The notes under the pieces are model-generated. The model saw nothing but the letters and a program-made list of their open reading frames with translations. It was not told the DNA's origin and did no database searches. From Hydrogenothermaceae bacterium (GTDB lineage: Bacteria; Aquificota; Aquificia; Aquificales; Hydrogenothermaceae), in NCBI GenBank assembly GCA_015519975.1, contig WIAL01000004.1, positions 1 through 64,000 on the forward strand: a stretch of 64,000 nt of DNA, in the 5' to 3' direction. The position numbers and the translations under genes are program-made. Of this stretch, positions 36,350 to 45,042 are shown one piece after another (position 1 is the first letter of the stretch; each line of letters opens with the position of its first letter).

Positions 36350-36712
36350 ATGAATAAATTTGAAAAAATCTTAAAAGACTTGGTTTTTAACACAGGAGCA
36401 GAAGGTGCAGTATTAATAAGCCCTGATGGACTTGCAATAGCTTCTACATTTAATGAAAGCTATGATGAGGAAAGAGCTGCTGCTATGGGAGCTGCAATTC
36501 TATCTCTTTCAGAAAGGGTAGTTTCTGAACTTAACAAAGGATTTTTAGAACAAGTATATGTAAAAGGAAAAGATGGTTACGTATTATTTACAGGAATTGA
36601 GGATTTTGCAGTTCTTGGAATTATGACTGATAACAAGGTTAAACTTGGATTATTATTAATGGAAGTTAAAAAGGCTGTAAAAGAAATAAGTAACGAAGTG
36701 GTCTTAGTGTAA
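36350..36712 (+). CDS. second roadblock/LC7 domain protein
   Basis: 120 residues, one roadblock domain, clearly a paralogue of the protein at 29940-30299: it shares GAEGAVL(I/V)SPDGLAIAS, AAMGAAILSL, ERV(V/A)SELNKG and KLGLLLME. The N-terminal helix and C-terminal tail differ. No GTPase gene is adjacent; a V4R-like protein follows 32 bases later. It may share the GTPase at 31002 or form mixed dimers with its paralogue (inference). Confidence 0.92.
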   Translation: MNKFEKILKDLVFNTGAEGAVLISPDGLAIASTFNESYDEERAAAMGAAILSLSERVVSELNKGFLEQVYVKGKDGYVLFTGIEDFAVLGIMTDNKVKLGLLLMEVKKAVKEISNEVVLV

Positions 36713-36744
36713 TTTATTTATTAGGTTTATTAAGGGAGTTTGTA

Positions 36745-37266
36745 ATGGAAATAAAAGGTGAAATTAATAAAGAAGTTATAAACACCCTTGTGAATTTAAT
36801 GAAAAATGTAATAGGTGAAAAAGGTGTTAATGTTGTTTTAAATAAATTAGGAAACACTGAAGATATGGAAGGCAAGGAAGTTATATATGCATTTGCTGAG
36901 GAGACTCAAAATTTACTTGGAGAAAAAGGAGCATATGCCTCTTTAAGACAGGTAGGCAGAGAATTAGCAAGAACTCTTATGAAACAGTATCCAGAAGAAG
37001 AATGGGAGGAAGTTTTAGAAACGGCTTTAAATGATTTTGGATTTGCAAGGAAAATAGAAAAGGAAGATAACTGTGCTTTTATATGCGGATGTGTTTTTTA
37101 TGAAATATTGAATAAAAACGGTTTTAAACCAGTCCAGCATGCAGTTTGTTGGGCAGGTTGGGGTTTTATAGAAGGATTTGTTGGTAAAATGAAAGGTATA
37201 AAAGGAATACACTGGAAAGAAAGGGATTTTGAAAATGAAAAGTGTAAATTTGAATTCTTAGTTTAA
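36745..37266 (+). CDS. V4R-like ligand-binding domain protein
   Basis: 173 residues. The C-terminal part (CAFICGCVFYEILNKNGF, then HAVCWAGWGFIEGFVGKM, ending CKFEF) has the Cys/Gly-rich pattern of V4R (4-vinyl reductase) small-molecule-binding domains; the N-terminal half is helical. V4R proteins act as sensors of hydrophobic ligands or metals. Pairing with a roadblock gene suggests the ligand signal is passed to a GTPase switch. Family assignment is moderate and the ligand unknown. Confidence 0.65.
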   Translation: MEIKGEINKEVINTLVNLMKNVIGEKGVNVVLNKLGNTEDMEGKEVIYAFAEETQNLLGEKGAYASLRQVGRELARTLMKQYPEEEWEEVLETALNDFGFARKIEKEDNCAFICGCVFYEILNKNGFKPVQHAVCWAGWGFIEGFVGKMKGIKGIHWKERDFENEKCKFEFLV

Positions 37267-37293
37267 AAGGTAGGGAAATTCCTACCTTATTTT
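37267..37293. terminator. bidirectional terminator between V4R and HU genes
   Basis: AAGGTAGG (37267-37274) pairs with CCTACCTT (37281-37288) around a six-base loop. The plus side is followed by ATTTT and the minus side by TTTTAAAC. It follows the V4R stop directly, and the HU gene's own stop codon (37282-37284) lies inside the stem. Confidence 0.7.
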
Positions 37294-37566
37294 AAAAAGT
37301 GCATTTTTCAAAACTTTTCCCATTTTAAAATGAACGGTTTTTCTTTCTGGAATTTCTATTTTCTCACCTGTTTTGGGATTTCTTGCCAACTTTGAGTTTA
37401 TCTCTTTTACTTTAAAACTTCCAAGACCTCTGATTTCTATTCTGTCATTATTTTTTAAAGCATCTATCATAGCTTCAAAAGTCCCATCTACCACCTTTTT
37501 TATTTCACTTTTTTTGTATTTTTTTAATTTTTTGTGAAGTGCATCAACTATGTCAGATTTATTCAT
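37282..37566 (-). CDS. HU/IHF-family DNA-binding protein
   Basis: 94-residue nucleoid protein with the signature GLGSFKVKEINSKLARNPKTG, whose Arg-Asn-Pro arm tip intercalates in DNA, and N-terminal MNKSDIVDALHKKL. It is rich in Lys and binds DNA as a dimer. Whether it acts as HU or IHF cannot be told. It is coupled to ileS by an ATGA overlap, an unusual partner that may tie it to growth rate. Confidence 0.93.
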   Translation of the reverse strand: MNKSDIVDALHKKLKKYKKSEIKKVVDGTFEAMIDALKNNDRIEIRGLGSFKVKEINSKLARNPKTGEKIEIPERKTVHFKMGKVLKNALFKIR

Positions 37567-40406
37567 TTTTTTTCTCCTATCTGTGATAAATCAATTTCCA
37601 TAATTTGCAACTGCTCTTTACATCTATCACATACAGGTTGTCCATTTTTTCCAACAGAAGTATCATATATCCAGCATCTTGGACATTTTTCACCTTCTGC
37701 AAATTTCACACCTACTTTAGATTCTTTTACTTTTTCCCCTTCTATTACAACGTCTGCATCAATCTTATCTGCAAGTTCAACCTGAGAAACTGTAAAGAAA
37801 AATTTTATCCAGTTTAATCTTTCTTCTACTAATTTTTTATATTCTTCAGGTAAATTTAAAATAACTTTCGCTTCGTAAGGGTGTTTGATAAGTCCATTTT
37901 TTCTTGCTTCTTCTAATGCTTTAAGAACGTCGTCTCTAATTTTTAATAATTTTTCATATACTTCTTCTAAATCCTTGTTTACATAATCCGTATCCACAAC
38001 AGGCATTAGTTCAAGATGAATACTTTCTTTTGCTTTAGGAGCAAATTTTCTAACGTGCTGCCAAACTTCCTCAGCCGTAAACGATAGTATAGGAGCAAAT
38101 ATTTTAACTAAAGAGTTTAAAAGTTCCCATAATACAGTTTGAGCAGATCTTCTCTCTAAAGACTTTGGAGCATAAACGTAAAGCCTATCTTTTAAAATGT
38201 CTAAATAGGTGGCCGATAAATCTACAATTATAAACTGCTTTATAGTGTGATAAATCTTATAGAAGGTATATTGCCCGTAATAGTTGTGAGATAAATCTAT
38301 TATATTTTGAAGTTTTGACATCATCCATTTATCAATTTCAAGCATATCTTCGTGTTTAACTCTATCTGTTTCAGGGTTAAAATCGTAAAGGTTTCCAAGG
38401 AAGTATCTAAATGTATTTCTTATTTTTCTATAATCATCAGCAACAGCTTTTATTAAATTAAATCCTATTTTTATATCTTCAGTATAATCCTCTGTAACAA
38501 CCCAAAGTCTAAGTATATCTGCACCGTACTGTTTTATTATTTTTTCTGGAGGGACAACATTTCCAGCAGACTTAGACATTTTTCTACCTTTTTCATCAAG
38601 GGTAAATCCGTGGGTTAAAACGCTGTCGTAAGGCGCCCTATTATATGATGCTACAGATTCAAGAAGTGAAGATTGGAACCATCCTCTATGCTGGTCTGAC
38701 CCTTCTAAGTACATATCTGCAGGCCATTTTAATTCTTCCCAAAAACCGGTTCTCAATACTGCTGCGTGAGAAACACCTGAGTCAAACCATACGTCAAGTA
38801 TATCTTCTTCTTTTTTAAATTTAGTGCTTCCGCATTTTTTACATTTATACCCTTCAGGAAGTAGCTCGTATGCCTCTTTTTCAAACCATAAGTCTGCACC
38901 ATACTCGTAGTTTTCAACTAAATTTGCTATATGTTCAAAGATTTCTGGTTCATCTGCGATAGAATCACAGTCCACGCAGTAAAACACAGCAATTGGTACT
39001 CCCCAGACTCTCTGTCTTGATATACACCAGTCAGGTCTATTTTCTACCATTGACTTTATTCTATTTTGTCCCCATTTTGGAATCCATTTAACCCTTTCAA
39101 TCTCTTTTATTGCTTCCCCTCTAAGGGTTGCTCCGTTTTCTAAGACTGCGTCAATTCCTATAAACCATTGAGGAGTTGCTCTGAATATAACTGGATTTTT
39201 ACATCTCCAGCAGTGAGGATATGAGTGTTTTATTACTTCGTGGTGCAGGAGTGCTCCTACTTCTTGAAGTTTTTCAATTATTTTTTCGTTAGCTTCAAAA
39301 ACTCTTAATCCCTGAAGCCAGTCTGGTGCCTGTTTTGTAAATCTTCCTTCATCATCTACAGGTGCAAAAGGCTCAACACCGTATCTTTGACCAATTATAT
39401 AGTCTTCCTGACCGTGTCCAGGAGCCATGTGAACAAGCCCTGTACCTGTGCCAAGTTCTACAAATTCTGAAAGATATATTTTTGAAACCCTATCTATAAA
39501 CGGATGCTCATATTCTAAAAACTCAAGTTCTCTACCTTTTACTTCTTTTATAACAGCTCCTTCTATATCTGTTTTTTCTTTAAAACTTTCTAAAAGTTCT
39601 TTAGCTACTATGAAAACTTTTTCACCATTATCTAAGAACACGTAATCAAACTCAGGATTTACCATAATTCCAAGGTTAGCAGGCAATGTCCATGGAGTGG
39701 TTGTCCAGATTACTGCATAAACAGGTTTTTCTATGTTAAATGGAGATTCTACAAGTTTAAATGCCACATAAACAGAAGGATCTTTCTTATCTGCATATTC
39801 AACTTCTGCTTCGGCTTCTGCTGTTTTGTCGTATATGCACCAGTAGACAGGTTTTTTTCCTCTATATGCTACACCTTTATTGAAAATTCTACCAAGTTCT
39901 CTTATTTCCTGAGCCTGATAAGAAGGTCTCATAGTAAGATAAGGTTTTTCCCAGTTCCCAATTATTCCAAGTCTTTTAAATTCCTCTTTTTGTATTTCAA
40001 CAAATTTTGCTGCATACTCTCTGCAGAGTTTTCTAAATTCTGGTTTTGGAATGTCTTCTTTTCTTTTTTTCTGCTTTTTGAGCTCCTTTTCAACTTGCTG
40101 TTCTATTGGAAGCCCATGGCAGTCCCATCCGGGGACAAATGGAGCATCTTTTCCTTTCATTGATTCATATTTGACAAGAATATCTTTCAAAATCTTATTT
40201 AACGCATGACCTATATGTATATGCCCGTTTGCATAAGGAGGGCCGTCGTGAAGAATATATTTTTCACAGTCTTTTCTTTCTTCTCTTAATCTTTTGTATA
40301 TATTTAATTTTTCCCATAATGATATAAATTCAGGTTCCCTGTTTGGTAAATTCCCTTTCATCGGAAAATCAGTTTTTGGTAAATTAAGGGTATCCTTCCA
40401 GTCCAA
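37563..40406 (-). CDS. ileS: isoleucyl-tRNA synthetase
   Basis: Class I synthetase of about 947 residues charging tRNA-Ile. HIGH motif in NGHIHIGHALNK, the editing domain (WTTTPWTLPANLG), GSDQHRGWFQSS, KMSKS in RKMSKSAGNVV, and a C-terminal zinc finger CPRCWIYDTSVG...CDRC. A TTG start at 40406 is preferred, because GGAGG lies eight bases upstream. That GGAGG is itself part of an ATG (ATGGAGG at 40421) that would add five residues but has no ribosome-binding site of its own. Confidence 0.97.
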   Translation of the reverse strand: MDWKDTLNLPKTDFPMKGNLPNREPEFISLWEKLNIYKRLREERKDCEKYILHDGPPYANGHIHIGHALNKILKDILVKYESMKGKDAPFVPGWDCHGLPIEQQVEKELKKQKKRKEDIPKPEFRKLCREYAAKFVEIQKEEFKRLGIIGNWEKPYLTMRPSYQAQEIRELGRIFNKGVAYRGKKPVYWCIYDKTAEAEAEVEYADKKDPSVYVAFKLVESPFNIEKPVYAVIWTTTPWTLPANLGIMVNPEFDYVFLDNGEKVFIVAKELLESFKEKTDIEGAVIKEVKGRELEFLEYEHPFIDRVSKIYLSEFVELGTGTGLVHMAPGHGQEDYIIGQRYGVEPFAPVDDEGRFTKQAPDWLQGLRVFEANEKIIEKLQEVGALLHHEVIKHSYPHCWRCKNPVIFRATPQWFIGIDAVLENGATLRGEAIKEIERVKWIPKWGQNRIKSMVENRPDWCISRQRVWGVPIAVFYCVDCDSIADEPEIFEHIANLVENYEYGADLWFEKEAYELLPEGYKCKKCGSTKFKKEEDILDVWFDSGVSHAAVLRTGFWEELKWPADMYLEGSDQHRGWFQSSLLESVASYNRAPYDSVLTHGFTLDEKGRKMSKSAGNVVPPEKIIKQYGADILRLWVVTEDYTEDIKIGFNLIKAVADDYRKIRNTFRYFLGNLYDFNPETDRVKHEDMLEIDKWMMSKLQNIIDLSHNYYGQYTFYKIYHTIKQFIIVDLSATYLDILKDRLYVYAPKSLERRSAQTVLWELLNSLVKIFAPILSFTAEEVWQHVRKFAPKAKESIHLELMPVVDTDYVNKDLEEVYEKLLKIRDDVLKALEEARKNGLIKHPYEAKVILNLPEEYKKLVEERLNWIKFFFTVSQVELADKIDADVVIEGEKVKESKVGVKFAEGEKCPRCWIYDTSVGKNGQPVCDRCKEQLQIMEIDLSQIGEKK

Positions 40407-40440
40407 GAGTAAAACCTCCAAAGCATTAAAGTATCTAAAT

Positions 40441-40469
40441 ATTATCTAACAATAAAAGGTTTATAACAA
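40441..40469 (-). promoter_or_regulatory. promoter of ileS-HU
   Basis: On the minus strand TTGTTA (40469-40464), a 17-base spacer and GATAAT (40446-40441). Transcription would start near 40434, giving a leader of about 28 bases, too short for a T-box, in agreement with none being visible. Confidence 0.55.
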
Positions 40470-40480
40470 GTTTTTGAAAA

Positions 40481-41296
40481 CTATAGACTTTTTATAAAAT
40501 TAAGGGCGGTTCTACCGTTCATAGTCCCTGTTTCTCTTGCGTAAAACATAGCTTTGCTGTGAAGTTCATCTAAAGGGAGATTTATTTCATAAAACTGTGC
40601 ATATTTTTCCACTATTTTTAAATACATATTCTTATCAAACTTGTAAAACCCCAGCCTAAGTCCAAATCTATCTATAAGTGATAATTTTTCTTCTAAAACA
40701 TCAGAAACTCTGCTGTAATCGCTTTCTCTGTCTGAAAATTTAATTGGAACTAAGTTTTTTTTATTTGAAGTAACGTAAAAAAGTAAATTTTCTGGAATTT
40801 CAAAAACACCACCATCAATTATAGTTTTAAACTCTTTAAATTCTTTATCTTCAGACTCAAAAGATAAATCATCAATGAAAATAATGAATCTGTAACTTTG
40901 TTTTTCTATTAAAGGGTAAAGTTTAAAAATATTTAATATATCTTCTTTTAAAACCTGAATTAATTTTAGACCTCTATCTGAAAACTCAGGAAGCATAGCT
41001 TTTATTAAAGAAGATTTTCCCGTACCTCTTTCACCCCATAGAACTGCGTGATTGGAAGGCTTTCCATTTACAAATTTTTCTGTGTTTCTTAAAAGTTCTT
41101 GTTTTTGATAATCAATACCTTCAAGTAAATCTATATTTATTTTTGAGAAATTTTTTACAAGTTGTAATTTATTGTGATGGAACAAAAATGCGTATGCTTT
41201 ACTAAAATCAATATTTTCAATGTTTAAATTTTCTTCTAATTTGTTATTTATCTTTTCTAAAACTGAATTTAAAAGTCTAAAATCTAATTTTTCCAT
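40481..41296 (-). CDS. DUF815-type AAA+ ATPase
   Basis: 271-residue ATPase. Walker A GERGTGKS (88-95) in HAVLWGERGTGKSSLIKAML, Walker B RFIIFIDDLSFE, and YVTSNKKNLVP are DUF815 features; function unknown in any organism to my knowledge. Sensor and Arg-finger regions are present (FSDRESDYSRVSDVLEEKL, DRFGLRLGFY). There is no ribosome-binding sequence before its ATG, and the predicted promoter starts about one base upstream, so its mRNA may be leaderless. Divergent from hisS. Confidence 0.85.
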   Translation of the reverse strand: MEKLDFRLLNSVLEKINNKLEENLNIENIDFSKAYAFLFHHNKLQLVKNFSKINIDLLEGIDYQKQELLRNTEKFVNGKPSNHAVLWGERGTGKSSLIKAMLPEFSDRGLKLIQVLKEDILNIFKLYPLIEKQSYRFIIFIDDLSFESEDKEFKEFKTIIDGGVFEIPENLLFYVTSNKKNLVPIKFSDRESDYSRVSDVLEEKLSLIDRFGLRLGFYKFDKNMYLKIVEKYAQFYEINLPLDELHSKAMFYARETGTMNGRTALNFIKSL

Positions 41297-41303
41297 AAAC
41301 TAT

Positions 41304-41332
41304 ATTATACACCTGTAGGCTGCTATAATTAA
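41304..41332 (-). promoter_or_regulatory. promoter of the DUF815 ATPase, overlapping the hisS promoter
   Basis: On the minus strand TTAATT (41332-41327), a 17-base spacer and TATAAT (41309-41304), ending seven bases before the ATG at 41296. A plus-strand TATAAT (41324-41329), the likely hisS -10, overlaps the -35 region, so the two promoters should compete. Confidence 0.45.
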
Positions 41333-41360
41333 TATATCCAAATTTTCAGGAGGACTTTAA

Positions 41361-42590
41361 TTGTCAAAAGTTAAAAAAGTTAGAGGGTTTCAGGATATTT
41401 ACGGAGAAAATGCTAAAAAATACAGATATATTTCAGATGTAGCAAGAAAAATATTTGAAAATTACAATTTTGAAGAAATTATACTTCCCTATGTTGAAGA
41501 TATTTCACTTTTTAAGCGCTCTGTAGGAGAGGCAACAGATATTGTTCAAAAAGAAATGTACGTTTTTACAGATAGAGGTGGAAGGGAAATAGCTTTAAGA
41601 CCCGAAGGTACAGCTTCTACGGTAAGAGCTTACATTGAAGAAAAAATGTATGCCCAGTCTTCTATTAAAAAACTTTTTTATGAAGGAGCAATGTTTAGAT
41701 ATGAAAGACCTCAGGCAGGAAGATACAGACAGTTTCATCAAATAGGGGCTGAGATTTTCGGTATATATTCTCCTTTAGCAGATGCCGAGCTTATAAAAAT
41801 GGTTTTAGATATTTTAAACACACTTGAGATTCCTGCTAGACTTGAAATAAACACTTTAGGAGATTTTGAAGATAGAAAAAGCTATATTAAAGCTTTAAAA
41901 GAGTTTTTAGAAGAAAGAAAACAGCATTTGTGCGAAACTTGTAACATTAGAATTGAAACCAATCCTTTAAGGGTTTTAGATTGTAAGGTTGAAACGTGTA
42001 AGGATATAACTAAAGAAGCTCCTTTAATAACTAATTTCCTTTCAGATGAAAGTTTAGAAAGGTACGAAAAAATTAAAGAATATCTTAAAGCATTAAATGT
42101 GGAATTTATAGAAAATCCACGTTTAGTTAGAGGGCTTGATTACTACACCCATACAGTTTTTGAATTTATAACAGATAAGATAGGTGCTCAAGGGACAGTT
42201 GCAGCAGGTGGAAGATACGATAAACTTGTTGAGCAGCTTGGAGGCCCTCCAACACCGGCGCTGGGCTTTGCTGCAGGAATTGAAAGATTAATGCTTCTTT
42301 TAGAAAAACTTCCTGAAGATAAACCTCTTATAGTAGTAATTCCGATAACCGAAGAACATAATATTGAAGGTATTTTAACGGCTGATTCGCTGAGGTTCAA
42401 TAAATTTAGAACAGAGCTTATCATGAAGGAAGGAAGTTTAAAATCTAAAATGAAACTGGCAAATAAACTTGGAGCAAGTTATGTAGTTTTTGTCAGTGAT
42501 AAATATGAACTAAAAGATATGACAACAGGAACTCAGGAAGTTTTTGAAAACAGAGAAGATTTAATAGAAGTTTTGAAAATTAGATTATAA
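41361..42590 (+). CDS. hisS: histidyl-tRNA synthetase
   Basis: 409-residue class II synthetase. Motif 1 region VRGFQDIYGENAKKY, motif 2 FYEGAMFRYERPQAGRYRQ, the histidine-binding loop LVRGLDYYTHTVFEF, and motif 3 ALGFAAGIERLMLL. The C-terminal anticodon-binding domain is present. TTG start at 41361 with GGAGG close upstream. Its end is followed by hairpins that overlap the start of the radical SAM gene. Confidence 0.97.
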   Translation: MSKVKKVRGFQDIYGENAKKYRYISDVARKIFENYNFEEIILPYVEDISLFKRSVGEATDIVQKEMYVFTDRGGREIALRPEGTASTVRAYIEEKMYAQSSIKKLFYEGAMFRYERPQAGRYRQFHQIGAEIFGIYSPLADAELIKMVLDILNTLEIPARLEINTLGDFEDRKSYIKALKEFLEERKQHLCETCNIRIETNPLRVLDCKVETCKDITKEAPLITNFLSDESLERYEKIKEYLKALNVEFIENPRLVRGLDYYTHTVFEFITDKIGAQGTVAAGGRYDKLVEQLGGPPTPALGFAAGIERLMLLLEKLPEDKPLIVVIPITEEHNIEGILTADSLRFNKFRTELIMKEGSLKSKMKLANKLGASYVVFVSDKYELKDMTTGTQEVFENREDLIEVLKIRL

Positions 42591-42627
42591 ATTTTAGTCT
42601 TGCATTATAAAATTTTTCCCATATATT

Positions 42628-42658
42628 ACCCCCAAAATTAAAACTGGGGGTTTTAATT
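42628..42658 (+). promoter_or_regulatory. two mutually exclusive hairpins covering the amrS ribosome-binding site
   Basis: Hairpin 1: ACCCCCA (42628-42634) with TGGGGGT (42645-42651), followed by TTTAATT; it looks like the hisS terminator and hides GGGGG, the amrS ribosome-binding sequence. Hairpin 2: AATTAAAAC (42636-42644) with GTTTTAATT (42650-42658), nine perfect pairs with TGGGG exposed in the loop, ending at the ATG. The two share bases and cannot coexist. Confidence 0.5.
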
Positions 42659-43684
42659 ATGGAAGCATTAGCATGGATGTCAGAAAAAAAAGAAAATGGA
42701 AAAGTACTTTGTAAGGCATGCAGTCAAAGATGTATTTTAGATATAGGCGAACTTGGAATTTGTGGAATTAGAAAAGTAAAAGAAGATGGAAATTTATACT
42801 TAACAACTTATGGACTGGCTGCTGCTTACAATGTAGATCCTGTAGAGAAAAAACCTTTATACCACTTTTTACCAAACACGCCAATATTTTCACTTGGAAC
42901 TGTAGGATGTAATATGCATTGTTACTTTTGTCAAAATGCGGATATTTCTCAATATCCTCAAGAAAATAATGGAAAAGTTTTTGGTGCTAATTTAATGCCA
43001 GAAACTATTGTTAATTTCTGCGTTGAAAATAACATTCCATCAATAGCTTACACTTACAATGAACCTGTCGTTTTCTTCGAGTATGCTTATGACACTATGA
43101 AATTTGCAAAAGAACACGGTATTAGAAACGTATTTGTCTCATCTGGTTATGAAACTAAAGAAGCACTTGATACCCTTGCACCTTATCTTGATGCAATGAA
43201 TATAGACTTAAAAGCTTTCAACGATAAATTTTATAGAGAAATTGTTGGAGCAAGGTTAAAGCCAGTTTTAAAAGCTATAGAGCATGCTAAAGAACTTGGA
43301 ATATGGGTAGAATTAACAACACTTATAATTCCAGGTCATAATGATGATGAAAAAGAGCTTAGAGAAGCAGCAAAATGGATTGCATCACTTGATAAAAATA
43401 TACCTTGGCATTTATCCAGATTTTTCCCTGCCTGGAAAATGAAAGATGTTCCTCCAACACCTATTGAAACAATTAAAAAAGCTTATGAAATCGGAAAAGA
43501 AGAAGGTCTAAATTACGTCTATGTTGGAAACTTTGACGACGAAGATAGAGAGTCCACTTACTGTCCAAACTGCGGATATAGAGTTATTGATAGAAGAGGT
43601 CATTTAGGACAGTTTGTAATCAATCATCTTGAAGATGGAAAATGTCCTAAATGTAAAACTGAAATTGCAGGAGTTTGGAAGTAA
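42659..43684 (+). CDS. amrS: AmrS-type radical SAM protein (AmmeMemoRadiSam system)
   Basis: 341 residues. N-terminal Cys motif (C18, C21, C25, C35), radical SAM cluster C84, C88, C91 in TVGCNMHCYFCQN, and a C-terminal rubredoxin-like pair YCPNCGYRV and KCPKC. The opening LYLTTYGLAAAYNVDPVEKKPLYHF is typical of the AmmeMemoRadiSam radical SAM protein, annotated in older work as a pyruvate-formate-lyase activase. Its usual partners (AMMECR1 and Memo proteins) are not in the window, and the reaction is not established here. Confidence 0.85.
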   Translation: MEALAWMSEKKENGKVLCKACSQRCILDIGELGICGIRKVKEDGNLYLTTYGLAAAYNVDPVEKKPLYHFLPNTPIFSLGTVGCNMHCYFCQNADISQYPQENNGKVFGANLMPETIVNFCVENNIPSIAYTYNEPVVFFEYAYDTMKFAKEHGIRNVFVSSGYETKEALDTLAPYLDAMNIDLKAFNDKFYREIVGARLKPVLKAIEHAKELGIWVELTTLIIPGHNDDEKELREAAKWIASLDKNIPWHLSRFFPAWKMKDVPPTPIETIKKAYEIGKEEGLNYVYVGNFDDEDRESTYCPNCGYRVIDRRGHLGQFVINHLEDGKCPKCKTEIAGVWK

Positions 43685-44629
43685 TTATCTTCCTCCCCTT
43701 AGTTTTCTTAAATGTTCTTTAAATGTTTTTGAAAAAATATGTTTTTTTCCATCTTTTGTAAAATAGTACAGATAATCAGTTTTTAATGGATTTTTGGCAG
43801 CTTCAAAACTTTCTTTTGAAAATGAAGATATAGGAGTAGGAGGAAGCCCGTAAATTTTATAAGTATTAAATGGACTTTTTATTGAATAATCTTCTTTTAA
43901 AAGTATCCCATTCCATACATTTTTTAACTTTTTTGCATATATAACCGATGCATCTATTTGAAGAGGCATTCTTATCTTTAATCTTTTATAAATAATTCCA
44001 GCTATTATTCTTTTTTCATTAAAATTTGATGTTTCTTTTTCAATTAATGAAGCTATTATCATTTTTTTATAAAAATTTTTGTCATTTATATCTTTAGATT
44101 TATACTCTTTTTTAAATCTTTTAAAAAAAACATTAAAAAGTTTTCCAGCAGATATATTTTTAGGTAAAAAATAAGTATCTGGATAAATAAATCCTTCTAA
44201 AGAATAATGATTTATTCCTATTTTTTTCAAAAAATTTCTATCAAATGCGAATTTTAAAAATCTTTCCTTTTTTATTATTTCTTTTTTATCTAATTTTTTA
44301 GCTATAGTAAATAGATCATCTCCTGCTGTTATTGTAACTTTTATTAAATCTTCTTTTCCTTGATAGATACGATACCAAATATCTGATATGCTGTAATTTC
44401 CTTTAAATTTATAATACCCTGCCTTTAAAGGTTTATTTCTGATTAAAGAATAAATTAAAAAAAGTTCTTTTGACAAAATAATATCCTTTTTTTCAAGTTC
44501 TTCTGCTATTTTATTTATTGACTGCCCTTTTTGTATGTATATTTCAGCATTTATGCTCTTTTTAATATGGAAAACATAAAACAAAGACAGTAAAATAAAT
44601 AACACTAAAAAAAGTAAAAACTTTTTCAT
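43685..44629 (-). CDS. mltG: endolytic murein transglycosylase
   Basis: 314-residue YceG/MltG: N-terminal membrane helix (FLLFLVLFILLSLFYVF), a LysM-like region, and the catalytic domain with LEGFIYPDTYF, the catalytic Glu in IASLIEKET, and NTYKIYGLPPTPIS. It cuts nascent glycan strands in the periplasm to end elongation. Start overlaps ruvX (ATGA); the yqgF-mltG pair is common. Its stop directly abuts the convergent amrS stop. Confidence 0.93.
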   Translation of the reverse strand: MKKFLLFLVLFILLSLFYVFHIKKSINAEIYIQKGQSINKIAEELEKKDIILSKELFLIYSLIRNKPLKAGYYKFKGNYSISDIWYRIYQGKEDLIKVTITAGDDLFTIAKKLDKKEIIKKERFLKFAFDRNFLKKIGINHYSLEGFIYPDTYFLPKNISAGKLFNVFFKRFKKEYKSKDINDKNFYKKMIIASLIEKETSNFNEKRIIAGIIYKRLKIRMPLQIDASVIYAKKLKNVWNGILLKEDYSIKSPFNTYKIYGLPPTPISSFSKESFEAAKNPLKTDYLYYFTKDGKKHIFSKTFKEHLRKLRGGR

Positions 44630-45042
44630 AATGGATTTTTTTCTAAATAGGATTCTAAAATAACTACAGCTGATACTGCATCTATTTTATTTTTTATTTT
44701 CTTTTTGCTTTTGAATATTTGAGACAGCCGTTCCTCTGCCATTTGGGAAGTAAATCTTTCATCTTCAAAAACTATTTCTATGTCGGGTATATGTTCTTTT
44801 AATTTCTCTACAAATTCTTTCGTTTTCTTTGCCTGCTCCCCTTCCTCTCCTTTTAAAGTAAGAGGAAGACCCACGACAATTTTTTGTGGCTTATATTCGT
44901 CTACTATTTTTTTTATTTCGTTAAATACGTTAGGAGAATTTTTTAAAACAGCTAAAGGAGTACCTGATATACCAAAGGGGTCGCTTACGGCAACCCCAAT
45001 TCTTTTATCTCCAATATCAAGTGCAAGAATTCTATCTTTTAA
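44626..45042 (-). CDS. ruvX: RuvX/YqgF Holliday-junction resolvase-like protein with non-canonical start
   Basis: About 138 residues, RNase H-like. The conserved N-terminal strand RILALDIGDKRIGVAVSDP, holding the first catalytic Asp, lies upstream of the first ATG/GTG/TTG (44874). The frame is open to a TGA at 45054-45052 with no standard start in that stretch. Candidate starts are TTA (45042, giving a 138-residue protein of normal length), CTG (45048) or ATT (45030). TTA overlaps the TAA of the upstream DUF2892 gene (T-TAA). Later motifs are intact: IVVGLPLT, FEDERFTS and the C-terminal DAVSAVVILESYL. YqgF proteins act in 16S rRNA processing and junction resolution. Confidence 0.85.
   Translation of the reverse strand, partial: LKDRILALDIGDKRIGVAVSDPFGISGTPLAVLKNSPNVFNEIKKIVDEYKPQKIVVGLPLTLKGEEGEQAKKTKEFVEKLKEHIPDIEIVFEDERFTSQMAEERLSQIFKSKKKIKNKIDAVSAVVILESYLEKNPL

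Noticed and set aside
40422-40480. T-box riboswitch upstream of ileS
   Set aside because: The gap to the next gene is only about 60-75 bases with a promoter inside it, leaving a leader of about 28 bases, far too short.
43677-43693. GGAAG/CTTCC hairpin between the convergent amrS and mltG stops as a terminator
   Set aside because: Only five base pairs with a seven-base AT loop and no T-run on either side.
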